The position numbers were made by a program, and so were the translations under genes. The notes under the pieces were generated by a model that ran no database searches, was not told where the DNA came from, and saw nothing but the letters and a program-made list of their open reading frames with translations. A stretch of 64,000 bases of DNA, taken from the NCBI GenBank assembly GCA_028284155.1, contig JANQSF010000157.1, positions 1-64,000 of the forward strand. The letters are read 5' to 3'. The number at the start of each line of letters is the position of its first letter. The first letter of the stretch is position 1. The DNA comes from Phycisphaeraceae bacterium (GTDB lineage Bacteria > Planctomycetota > Phycisphaerae > Phycisphaerales > Phycisphaeraceae). This document shows positions 51,301 to 58,578 of the stretch, piece by piece.

Positions 51301-51943
51301 CGATGGTCAACGGTTCGCCCTGAAGCGTGTTCAGGTCGCCGGGCGCGACGAGGCGTGTGCCGGTGGCCGGTGCGATCGACGCGGTCGGTTGCACGATGCG
51401 CGCCACCGCGGTGGACAGCCGCGGGCTGAATAGCAGGACGAGCGCGACCACACCGAGCACGACGCCCGCGCCGACGGCCAGGCTCCGCCGCGCCGGCCGC
51501 GGGTCGGCCACATTGTGCGGGTGGTAGCCGTCGAGCTTGTCGCGCGTCTGCGTAACGACCCGTTGGACAAACGGCTCGGTCGTATCGACCCGCCCGCCGC
51601 CGCGCAGCAGGTCTAACAAGGTAATCAGTCGGTTGTGAATCCCACCCACGGCCTGTTCGATGCGCAGCGCGACCTGGTTGACGTGCAGCGGGCGCGCGAT
51701 CGGCCAAATAACGGCGAGCAAAACGGCGACGCCGGTCAGCACGGCGACGGCGACCAGCGACGCAAGTCGGCCGCCGACGGACATCGCCAACATCACGTCA
51801 AGCGCCGCCGCGAGCAACAGGGCGACCGCCGCCGCGGCAACGACAAGGCCGACGCCGGTGAGCGTCCAGTACAGCCGCATCCGCCGACGCGTCGCATGGA
51901 CGAGTCGTTGCAGGTCGCCGGCGGTGTCTTGCGTGGTGGGCAT
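48329..51943 (-). CDS. Large membrane protein, DUF4175-like with long coiled coil
   Basis: A 1204-residue protein with three N-terminal membrane helices (LYWTLTGVGLVVAAAAVALL, LASLVAVAVLTGVAVLLAVI, and LAVGAGVVLGVVALVLLFSP), a long extracytoplasmic beta-rich region (about 250-670) and a Gln/Ala-rich helical C-terminal half with heptads (QRQQAAELDALLKKQQQEAG; ERMMRLLLAKMRAQQAMRQL). The tail contains PELRRPLLEAMKERGPAAYQ. This architecture matches the DUF4175-like proteins found next to Bat and MoxR operons. The stop overlaps the next gene's GTG. No enzymatic motif was seen; it may act as a scaffold. Confidence 0.78.
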   Translation of the reverse strand: MPTTQDTAGDLQRLVHATRRRMRLYWTLTGVGLVVAAAAVALLLAAALDVMLAMSVGGRLASLVAVAVLTGVAVLLAVIWPIARPLHVNQVALRIEQAVGGIHNRLITLLDLLRGGGRVDTTEPFVQRVVTQTRDKLDGYHPHNVADPRPARRSLAVGAGVVLGVVALVLLFSPRLSTAVARIVQPTASIAPATGTRLVAPGDLNTLQGEPLTIDATTDGRAIEELTFRMRPVGGEWRDLAMRRQDDTSYTLELTGLDADCEYQLVGGGTWSDVYGIAVARRPIVTSLQATVHQPDYLNDDTAQVIPHDADEASAVIGSRLALRAQVTDDATRGELRVYRATTRPTGRTVTREIVWVDDEVPADAALVGKWKWTNETAFSGRQSHTFDWQGQPYGFDTRLQPLDAPAGASLFVYVHLDPEEPPQQVTLIVRSGEQSYRLTWGEPEEDVNTANDKAVRIHAGELPSLASGQAWSRLQVPMERLGDSAKTGVKLTGATFTAGQGRVWFDRLGYLTRRPQQIKTTKLDLVRTVEMTRNGDDWSSDIQVTSDAQMSAVFFNRLGHASVPTRPLAVTALADAPPQVAIDRPGKVATLGKAAPVPVMVRANDDFALASIRLQTSIDGQQWRSAATTTTFDEVVTRHYQTLILDTSAMQRGDVLYYRVAARDRKDQITVTAPQRVALGVDPQLADATDEEARYKALADRLNQLADTQKLVDQKMAELMANLPDGVKPFAQNKGGLKNPDGSDVAPKDMQKFLEQFDQALAAEQRQQAAELDALLKKQQQEAGELAGRFDQAASDAKQSPTAAPLSSQVLSSIAQRLQQLAQDRAAMNAGAQSSLQKMQELNAAGDDAAQLAALHKQLMQMLAAHQGLANDPQQVERMMRLLLAKMRAQQAMRQLGGLGGRLEIQRQELSHLAAEATGLRDKTLRADGSALRHLSDLQQGLDPQAFDALMRAKQLLRDRATDATAGPTQRWSPPMRKPDVDLATDGQQRTPQEVADELAKRLAAAQQLDDPDWWDQPLDPEAKQSPSPRDMLAKHQDDLARSLESHGAAGRRTTQQVTQSQGAVGSALDEAQKVAPDAPEADDATRSLIDALSSPQVRALLAMAHRASMQQSQASQQDGDQGSQQGDQTQRTTAKPTYDGQPRAGTIEHMDLDDIDPRSRSAIYRLPPELRRPLLEAMKERGPAAYQPLIDAYFRQLAEQDK

Positions 51944-52504
51944 GGTCAGTCGTTGGTCGAGTCGGGCTGCAACGCGGGGTCGTTGATTATTGTCGCCAAA
52001 GCTCTGCCGATTTCCAAATGCGCTGTTTCGCGTCGCGCCGATTCGCGCCTTGTTCGAGCATTCTCGGTTCTCATGGCTTAAACAGAAGCGATGCACTCGC
52101 CGTGCGGGCCTCTTCAATCGCCAGAGTAGCTCGGACTACGCGCTTGGCGTCACCGTGTTTCGGCCTCGATCGCCGACGTGGTGCTGCACACATCAAAGGC
52201 TCGGCCGATCGGGGGCCTTTCGCGGCCAGCCCCCGAACCCCCCGGCCGCCCCCGGAAGGTGTGGTCGTTGATGGGCGCTCGGCCGATGGCCCGACTTCCG
52301 CGGGGGAGCTTCGGGGGTTTGGGGGAGCGGCGGCGAGCGTCCCCCAACTCATGTGGTCTTTACGGCGAAGCCGTTCCGTCAAAGCGCAGCGCCAAGCCGC
52401 TGCGGCGCTTGAGCAGGCCCGCCCGGCAGGGCACCGCAAACTGGCTCAACGGATTGACGAATGGTCTCGACTCTTCTGCAAAGCTCGGCACGAACTGGCC
52501 GCTT
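51944..52504. other. Non-coding gap with G/C-tract palindromes
   Basis: This 561-base stretch between two genes of the same strand has no supportable coding region. Around 52225-52350 it holds inverted G/C tracts (GCCCCCGAACCCCCC and CTTCGGGGGTTTGGGGGAG). The frames across it read as low-complexity Arg/Pro/Gly. It resembles an intergenic repeat or a decayed mobile element rather than an operon spacer, and it interrupts an otherwise tightly overlapping cluster. Confidence 0.5.
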
Positions 52505-54865
52505 TCAATCGAATCGTCCCCACCCCAACGCGGTCAATAGCGATCGCACGCGGCTCGGCGGTTGGGCGTCCCCCTCGTTGTCGAGCGGTCCCGTCGCGGC
52601 GTCGTCCTCGCTGCCGCGCACGGTCGCCAGCAGGAATTCGAGGCCGATGACGAAGAACGCCAGCGCGATGAGCCATTTCCAAAGCTCGTGCCGGTGTGAA
52701 AGTTGGGCCGCGATCGTTGGGTCGGTCGCCGACCCGCGGATGTAAACGACCTCACGATTGGGCAGCGCCGCGCGCACGGCCTGTTCGTCGAGTGTCGCCA
52801 GGTCGATCCCGTCGCCGGCCATGTTGACCGTGAACCCCAACTCGACTTCGGCGTCCGCATCGTCGGGCGACGCGCCGGGGCGGTGGACGACGAACCGGTA
52901 ATGCCCCGACCGATCGGTGTCGAGCAGGACGCCTTCTCGGCCGACGGCTGTGCGTGCGGTGTTGATCGACGTCGCTCGGCCGGTCGGGTCGGTCGCCTGC
53001 ACGGTTGCGTCTCGCCACGACTCGTTGAGTCGGACGATGGCCGGGTCGCCGGGTCGGATGGCCGGCTCGGTCGAAGCGGGGGACGGGCGGCGCAGATACG
53101 CGACACTGCGCAGCAAGAGCGGCACGAATTGTGGTCGCAGTGAGACGTTCGACCAACGCGGCGTCGCGCCGAATCCGGCGAGCAGCAGATGCCCGCGCCC
53201 AATCGGCGCGTCGATCAAGATCGGCTTGCCGTCGCTCGTGCGCAGCAGGACGGTCGCGGGCGACGCGGTTGCGCCGGCCAGCAGCGTGTCGCCGCTGCGT
53301 GCGAGCGTGCTGGCGTCGGGCAGGTCGATGTGGAAGCGCCGGTAGACCCGCGCGCTGCCGAACGCCGCGCCGGCCGCGGTGTCGAACGCTCGCAGCACGT
53401 CGTGCTCGGCGTCGCCGCGTGCCACGGCCACGGCCGAGGCTTCGTCGTCCGGTTGGCCGACCGGTTGCGCGAGCCGTGGCAGGGCGTCGGGCGTGGGCGT
53501 GAAGGCGGCGCCGATCAGAAAGTCGTTGTACACGTCGCGCGTCACGCTCGGCCCGGTCAGGGCGAGGACGCCGCCGCCGTTCTCGATGTAACGGCGCAAC
53601 ATCGTGGCGCGGTCGGCGTCGAGCGGCGCGTCGGCCAACACGACCGTGTCCGCTTGGCGCAGGTCGTCTTCGGTTAGGGCGTGTGATTCGACGGTGGCAA
53701 TCGCCAACGACTCGGCGATGCTGCGCTCCGCTTGCCCGTCATTAGACTTGCGGCGCACGTCGCCCGCCAGCAGCGGGCTGCGCAACGCGGCGGTGATGAA
53801 ACGCGCGGCGTCGAAGACGCGCGGCGTGTCGCCGTTGTCACCGTTTCCCGACCGCGACGTGACGATCAGTGTGCGCAGCCGACGCTCGACGTTCAGGCTG
53901 AACAAGAACTGGTCGTCGCTGGGGAATGCGTCGGCGGGCAGGACGAATCGACCGCGCAGCAGGCCGGCCCGGCGTGGTGTGTAGGGGATCGTGAGCGTCT
54001 TGCGCTGGTTCGGCGCGAGCGTGACCGGCGCTTGCGCGACCTGTTGGTCGTCGATGATCACGCTGATCGCCGTGTCGACCGGGTCGCCGGCCGAGCCGTT
54101 CACGACCGTCGCGCGCAGGACGATGGGCAGGTCAACCGTGGGGCGCAGCGTGCGTGGCGGTTCGCCGATCAGGCCGACGTTCTGCACGGCATCGTCAGGC
54201 CCGACGTCGAGCACGACGGTGCGCGGGCCCGCTGTGGTGCCGTCCTGCGTTCGGCTTTGCAGCGTCGCCCACGAGCGCCGGTTGGCGTCGGTCGCGACGT
54301 AGACGGTGTCGGGCGTGTCAGCCAGCGCGTCACGTGCGACGTCGAACGCGGCCGCGAGGTCGGACGGCGTGGCGTCGGGCTCGATCGATAGGATCGCGTT
54401 GCGTAGCGACTCCGCCTGCTCGGCTGGCGACTGCATGAGCAACGTCGGCTGCCGCCCGGCGCGCACGAGCGTGACCGTGTCGCTGTCCGCCAGCAGGTCG
54501 ATCACGCCCACGGCCGCGTCTTTGGCGCGGTCCAGCCCCGTTCGGCCGGACGACGTGACGGACATCGACGCGCCGGCGTCGACCACGATCACGACCTGCC
54601 GACCGTCGCCGGCGAACAGGCCGCCGAAGCGCTGCAGCACCGGCCGAGCGATGAGCATGACGATCAGCGCGACGCACAGGACGCGGAGCATGACGATCAA
54701 CCATTCCCAGAACTTGAAGCGACGACGCTGCTTGAGGTAGCTGTCCATCAGGAAACGAAACGTGCTCAGCTCAACCGTGCGGACGCGGTAGAGCGTGATC
54801 AAGTGCAGCACGATCGGCAGCAGCGCGGCGGGCAGAAACCAAAGCAGTGCGGGGTGGTTGAACAT
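52505..54865 (-). CDS. BatA/VWA-type membrane protein with degenerate MIDAS
   Basis: A 786-residue protein. The N-terminus is the BatA-type anchor (LWFLPAALLPIVLHLITLYR, VRTVELSTFRFLMDS), followed by a second helix (LIVMLRVLCVALIVMLIARP) and a VWA domain. Its MIDAS motif reads DAGAS (VVIVVDAGASMSV) instead of DxSxS, so metal binding may be altered. The rest includes a glutamine amidotransferase-like/beta-rich region and a final membrane helix (LWKWLIALAFFVIGLEFLLA). ATG 54865 starts the conserved anchor directly. It is the first gene of the cluster; no MoxR or DUF58 gene is adjacent. Confidence 0.83.
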   Translation of the reverse strand: MFNHPALLWFLPAALLPIVLHLITLYRVRTVELSTFRFLMDSYLKQRRRFKFWEWLIVMLRVLCVALIVMLIARPVLQRFGGLFAGDGRQVVIVVDAGASMSVTSSGRTGLDRAKDAAVGVIDLLADSDTVTLVRAGRQPTLLMQSPAEQAESLRNAILSIEPDATPSDLAAAFDVARDALADTPDTVYVATDANRRSWATLQSRTQDGTTAGPRTVVLDVGPDDAVQNVGLIGEPPRTLRPTVDLPIVLRATVVNGSAGDPVDTAISVIIDDQQVAQAPVTLAPNQRKTLTIPYTPRRAGLLRGRFVLPADAFPSDDQFLFSLNVERRLRTLIVTSRSGNGDNGDTPRVFDAARFITAALRSPLLAGDVRRKSNDGQAERSIAESLAIATVESHALTEDDLRQADTVVLADAPLDADRATMLRRYIENGGGVLALTGPSVTRDVYNDFLIGAAFTPTPDALPRLAQPVGQPDDEASAVAVARGDAEHDVLRAFDTAAGAAFGSARVYRRFHIDLPDASTLARSGDTLLAGATASPATVLLRTSDGKPILIDAPIGRGHLLLAGFGATPRWSNVSLRPQFVPLLLRSVAYLRRPSPASTEPAIRPGDPAIVRLNESWRDATVQATDPTGRATSINTARTAVGREGVLLDTDRSGHYRFVVHRPGASPDDADAEVELGFTVNMAGDGIDLATLDEQAVRAALPNREVVYIRGSATDPTIAAQLSHRHELWKWLIALAFFVIGLEFLLATVRGSEDDAATGPLDNEGDAQPPSRVRSLLTALGWGRFD

Positions 54866-54952
54866 GTGGATCAGGTCGAGGAAGCAGCCTGACGCTCGCG
54901 CCGGTGAGTCGTTTAGTGTAACTCGTGAAGCACCGGATGGGTCTCTGGATGG

Positions 54953-55086
54953 CTCCCTCTCCCCTTGGGAGAGGGCTGGGGTGAGGGCTCTTCGCAGTCG
55001 AGCCACGCCGTCAAGACGCATCACGGCCGCGCGAACCCTCACCCGACGGCGAATCCGCCGACCTCTCCCAAAGGGAGAGGTTGTTC
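54953..55086 (-). repeat. MITE-like palindromic element, copy 2 (~134 bp)
   Basis: Inverted copy of the element at 11419-11552, starting (on the minus strand) GAACAACCTC and ending GGGAGAGGGAG. The stem regions are conserved or compensated (CTCTCCCTTTGGGAGAG, GGCGGATTCGCCG), while the loop between them differs most. It sits in the divergent gap between the BatA-like and PQQ genes. Confidence 0.8.
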
Positions 55087-55163
55087 AGAGGTGACCAAAC
55101 CCGTAACCCAAGCCGCGCTGTGTCACAATATGGGCTGTCACCGTTTCATTGGAGGTCGGTCAT

Positions 55164-58100
55164 ATGGCGCGTCGCTTGCTCGTCGTTGGGATGGTTCTGC
55201 TTTTGGCCGGCTCAGTTCAGGCCGACCTGCACATGCAGTGGGTTCACCACCTGCCCGCCCGCAAGACCGCGTGGGGATCGACCCAGCGGATGCACCTCGA
55301 TTCGGCCTACAAGCCGGCCGTGGCGGCGGGGCGGGTTTACGTTGGCTGCGAATACAACGGCGCGCTGCTCGCCTTCGACCTGAAGACGGGGCGGGAGCTT
55401 TGGCGGTATAACACCGATGGGCCGATCCGCGTCGCGCCGGTCGCGGACGACTACGGCGTCTACGTCGCGTCGGACGACGGTCGGCTGCATTGCCTCGACC
55501 ACAACGGCAAGTTCCGCTGGCGATTCCACGCGGCGATGGACAAGCCCGACAGCGACCGCAAAGTGCTTGGTCATGATCGGCTCATCAGCGCCTGGCCGGC
55601 GGGCGCGCGGCCGACGATTGAAGACGGCAAGCTCTACTGCGTGTTCGGCTATTGGCCGGTCGACGGCGTCTACGTCTACTGCCTTGACGCGGAGACGGGC
55701 AAGACCGTTTGGACGAACAACACTAGCCAGTTTCGTCCTTTCAACGAGACGCGCATCCACGAGGGCAAGCTGCAGGTCATGGGTCACCACGGCAGCGGTG
55801 TGTTCGACATTGATACGGGTGAGAAGTTGGTCGAGAAGATAGTCAAGCCAACGCCCGGGCCCGAATTGCCCAAGACGCCAGGCGTCAAGGGCACGGTACG
55901 TTACCGATACCAACTCGATGGTCATGTCTTCGTCTGCACGAATGAGGGCGGCCTGTATTGTTTCGGTGAGAAGAAGGTCGAGCCGCGCACGTATCGGCAC
56001 GACGCGCCCAAGGTCGATTCAAGCCCGACGCAAGAGTTGTTGCGATTGACGCAATTGGCGGGTACGCAGGACGGTTATTGCCTCGTCGGCGGTTTGAAGG
56101 ACGGCGCGCTTGTCGAGCAACTGATTCGTCACACGAGCTTTCATGTGTTGGCCGTCGAGCGCGACGCCGACAAGGCCAACCGCCTCCGACGAGAATTCGA
56201 CGCGAACGGGTTGTTCCACACGCACCGGCTCAACATCGTCACCGGCCCGGCCGGCACGAACGACCTGCCGCCTTACGTCGCTTCGTTGGTCGTTTCGGAA
56301 AACGACGGCGCGATCGACAAGCGGTATCGTGAGTCGCTTCGGCCGTACGGCGGCGTGATGGTCGAACGCAACGGCGGCGACTGGAAGGTAACCAAACGCG
56401 AAGGCCCGCTTCCTGGGGCGGACGATTGGCCGCAGGAGTTTCACGACGGGTCGAACACGCTGGCGTCGCGCGACAAGCGTGTCAAAGCGCCGCTTGGGTT
56501 GCTGTGGTACGGCGGGCAGGCGGCGCACGCGCGGTTCTATTTCGACGGGATGGTGGATCACCAGTCGGGGCATGGCCTGAACCCGCAGCCGGTCATGGCT
56601 GAGATCGTTGAGGGGCGGATGATCCTGCAAGGCCCGGGCCTGCTCGGCGCGGTAGACATCTACACCGGCCGCGTGTTGTGGGAACGGCCGCTGCCGAAGA
56701 TGTACACGTTCGGCGGGTCGGGCGGCGGCTTGGGCAAACACTCCAAGAAGCACCCCAAACCGTGGGCGCACGAGCCGGCGATGAAGTTCGAAGTCACGCC
56801 GCCGGAACGCTGCCGGGCGTCGGGTTTCAACTTCGTCTCACTGCCCGACGGCATCTACGTCGCCGCCGCGAGAAACCTGCTGCGCTTCGACCCGAAGACG
56901 GGTAAGCAGACCGCAAAGTGGACCGTGCCGATCGAAGGCGACCTGCGGTTCGGCGGCGTGCGTGTGGCGGGCGACGTGATTGTTACGACGCTGTTCCGCC
57001 CGCAGGACGTGATCGACGCGCAGGCGGGTTATGACGGCAACGGCGGTGATTGGGCGGGCGACCGGATGCGCATGTCGTACCTCGCCGCGTTCGACCGACA
57101 CTCGGGCAAGCCGCTCTGGCAGCGCAAGGCGACTTGGGGGTTTATCAACCGCAGCGGCTTCTGCCTCGGCGGCGGCAAGGTCTTCGCCGTCGACCTGTTG
57201 ACCGACAAGGTTCACAACAAGTTCATCGAAGCGGGTCGTAAGCTGCCGACCGATCAGCCGCCGGCCATCCGCGTGTTCGACCTGAAGACTGGCAAGCCTG
57301 TCTGGTCGTATGCGCTGGACGTGTACACGAGGAACATCGCGTACTCCGCCAAGCACGACATGTTGCTCGTGCCGAACCGCAACCTGATCGAGTGGCGGGA
57401 TGGCAAGTGGCATAACCTCGCGTTCGACGTGCGTCGCGGCAGGACGAACAAGAACGCACCCGGTCGCATGCGCGGGCTGCGCGGTAAAGACGGCAAGGTG
57501 TTGTGGACGGTCGAGGAGTCGGCGTACCACACGCCGCACATCATCATGGACGACCTGCTGATCGATCGCTACGGCAATCCGTATGACCTGCGCACGGGCA
57601 AGCGTCACGTGCGGACGTCGGCGTTGACCGGCTTGCCGGAAACTTGGTCGTTCCGCAAGGGCGGGTGCAACCACCTGATCGCCTGCGACGGGCTGGTCAC
57701 CTGGCGGACGGCGTTTTACGACCTGGCGGGCGGGACGGGCGTGATGAAACTGACCGGCTTCGACGCCGGTTGCGCGCCGACGCTGATCCCGGCCGGCGGC
57801 GTGCTGGCGATCCCGAACTTCGGCACGCATCACAAGCGCAATCGCATGACGGCTGTGGGTATGGTGCACCGCCCTGGCAACGCGCTTTGGACGCAGTACA
57901 CGTCGGACAAACCGACGCACACGGGCGCGATCCAGCGCGTCGGCATCAACTTCGGCGCGATTGGCGATCGGCGTGACGAAGACGGCACGATGTGGCTGCG
58001 GGTCGACGCGCGCTCGCGCACCGCGGCCGTGGTCGAGCCGCGGCAGGACGTGCAATGGTTCACACACGACCCGGCCGACACGGGCTCGTTCGTCGGCGGC

Positions 58101-58415
58101 AGCGGCGTGCTGGGCGCGGCGACGGTGACGATCCCGACGACGGTCTCGCCGGACAGCAAGGCCGTGCTCCGTGACAAGACGAAGCGCGTTTACGACGTGC
58201 GGTTGATCCTGGTGTCGCCGCAAAGCGCGGCTGTGAAACGGCAAGTCACGTTGCAGGTCGAGGGGCGAGCGATCACAGTCGCGTTGCCCGCGAGCGGCGG
58301 GCTGGTCGAACACGATATGGAAGCGCTCGAAGTCACCGGGCCATTGGACATCGCGTTGCCCAAGGACGCGGCGTCGGTCGGTTTGGCCGGCGTCCGTCTG
58401 GTCGCTCGGCCGTAG
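55164..58415 (+). CDS. PQQ-like beta-propeller protein with inserted Rossmann/methyltransferase-like domain
   Basis: A 1083-residue exported protein. Signal peptide ARRLLVVGMVLLLAGSVQA is followed by PQQ-type blades (LLAFDLKTGRELWRY, LHCLDHNGKFRWRFHA, VYCLDAETGKTVWT). Around residues 305-400 the propeller is interrupted by a Rossmann-like segment (GYCLVGGLKDGALVEQLIRH, FHVLAVERDADKANRLRREF, LPPYVASLVVSEND), resembling a SAM-methyltransferase fold with a degenerate glycine loop. The blades resume (LLGAVDIYTGRVLWERPLPK, LLRFDPKTGKQTAKW, IRVFDLKTGKPVWSYALD). The last 100 residues are beta-rich. GGAGG precedes ATG 55164. The role is unknown, likely extracytoplasmic binding. Confidence 0.85.
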   Translation: MARRLLVVGMVLLLAGSVQADLHMQWVHHLPARKTAWGSTQRMHLDSAYKPAVAAGRVYVGCEYNGALLAFDLKTGRELWRYNTDGPIRVAPVADDYGVYVASDDGRLHCLDHNGKFRWRFHAAMDKPDSDRKVLGHDRLISAWPAGARPTIEDGKLYCVFGYWPVDGVYVYCLDAETGKTVWTNNTSQFRPFNETRIHEGKLQVMGHHGSGVFDIDTGEKLVEKIVKPTPGPELPKTPGVKGTVRYRYQLDGHVFVCTNEGGLYCFGEKKVEPRTYRHDAPKVDSSPTQELLRLTQLAGTQDGYCLVGGLKDGALVEQLIRHTSFHVLAVERDADKANRLRREFDANGLFHTHRLNIVTGPAGTNDLPPYVASLVVSENDGAIDKRYRESLRPYGGVMVERNGGDWKVTKREGPLPGADDWPQEFHDGSNTLASRDKRVKAPLGLLWYGGQAAHARFYFDGMVDHQSGHGLNPQPVMAEIVEGRMILQGPGLLGAVDIYTGRVLWERPLPKMYTFGGSGGGLGKHSKKHPKPWAHEPAMKFEVTPPERCRASGFNFVSLPDGIYVAAARNLLRFDPKTGKQTAKWTVPIEGDLRFGGVRVAGDVIVTTLFRPQDVIDAQAGYDGNGGDWAGDRMRMSYLAAFDRHSGKPLWQRKATWGFINRSGFCLGGGKVFAVDLLTDKVHNKFIEAGRKLPTDQPPAIRVFDLKTGKPVWSYALDVYTRNIAYSAKHDMLLVPNRNLIEWRDGKWHNLAFDVRRGRTNKNAPGRMRGLRGKDGKVLWTVEESAYHTPHIIMDDLLIDRYGNPYDLRTGKRHVRTSALTGLPETWSFRKGGCNHLIACDGLVTWRTAFYDLAGGTGVMKLTGFDAGCAPTLIPAGGVLAIPNFGTHHKRNRMTAVGMVHRPGNALWTQYTSDKPTHTGAIQRVGINFGAIGDRRDEDGTMWLRVDARSRTAAVVEPRQDVQWFTHDPADTGSFVGGSGVLGAATVTIPTTVSPDSKAVLRDKTKRVYDVRLILVSPQSAAVKRQVTLQVEGRAITVALPASGGLVEHDMEALEVTGPLDIALPKDAASVGLAGVRLVARP

Positions 58416-58460
58416 GTAACCGGTTGAAAGGGATGACTTCGCCGCACGTGATGTGGGTGG

Positions 58461-58534
58461 GTGCCACTGGCGGCTTGCCCGCCAGTGCCTTGTTCGATCG
58501 ATTCGAACACTGGCGGGCAAGCCGCCAGTGGCAC
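58461..58534. repeat. Perfect long palindrome with self-complementary arms
   Basis: Arms at 58461-58487 and 58508-58534 are exact reverse complements over 27 bases. Each arm is itself palindromic (CACTGGCGG/CCGCCAGTG). The spacer (58488-58507) contains TGTTCGA/TCGAACA, so the whole can fold into a cruciform with four stems. It lies 45 bases after the propeller gene's stop. Confidence 0.85.
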
Positions 58535-58578
58535 ACAATTCAAAACCCCGCCTTCCATGTCGATTTGTCGCACGCGCA

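Noticed and set aside
52018..52650. Plus-strand frames in the gap between the DUF4175-like and BatA-like genes
   Set aside because: They are Arg/Ala/Pro-rich, have no ribosome site and run into the BatA-like gene on the other strand.
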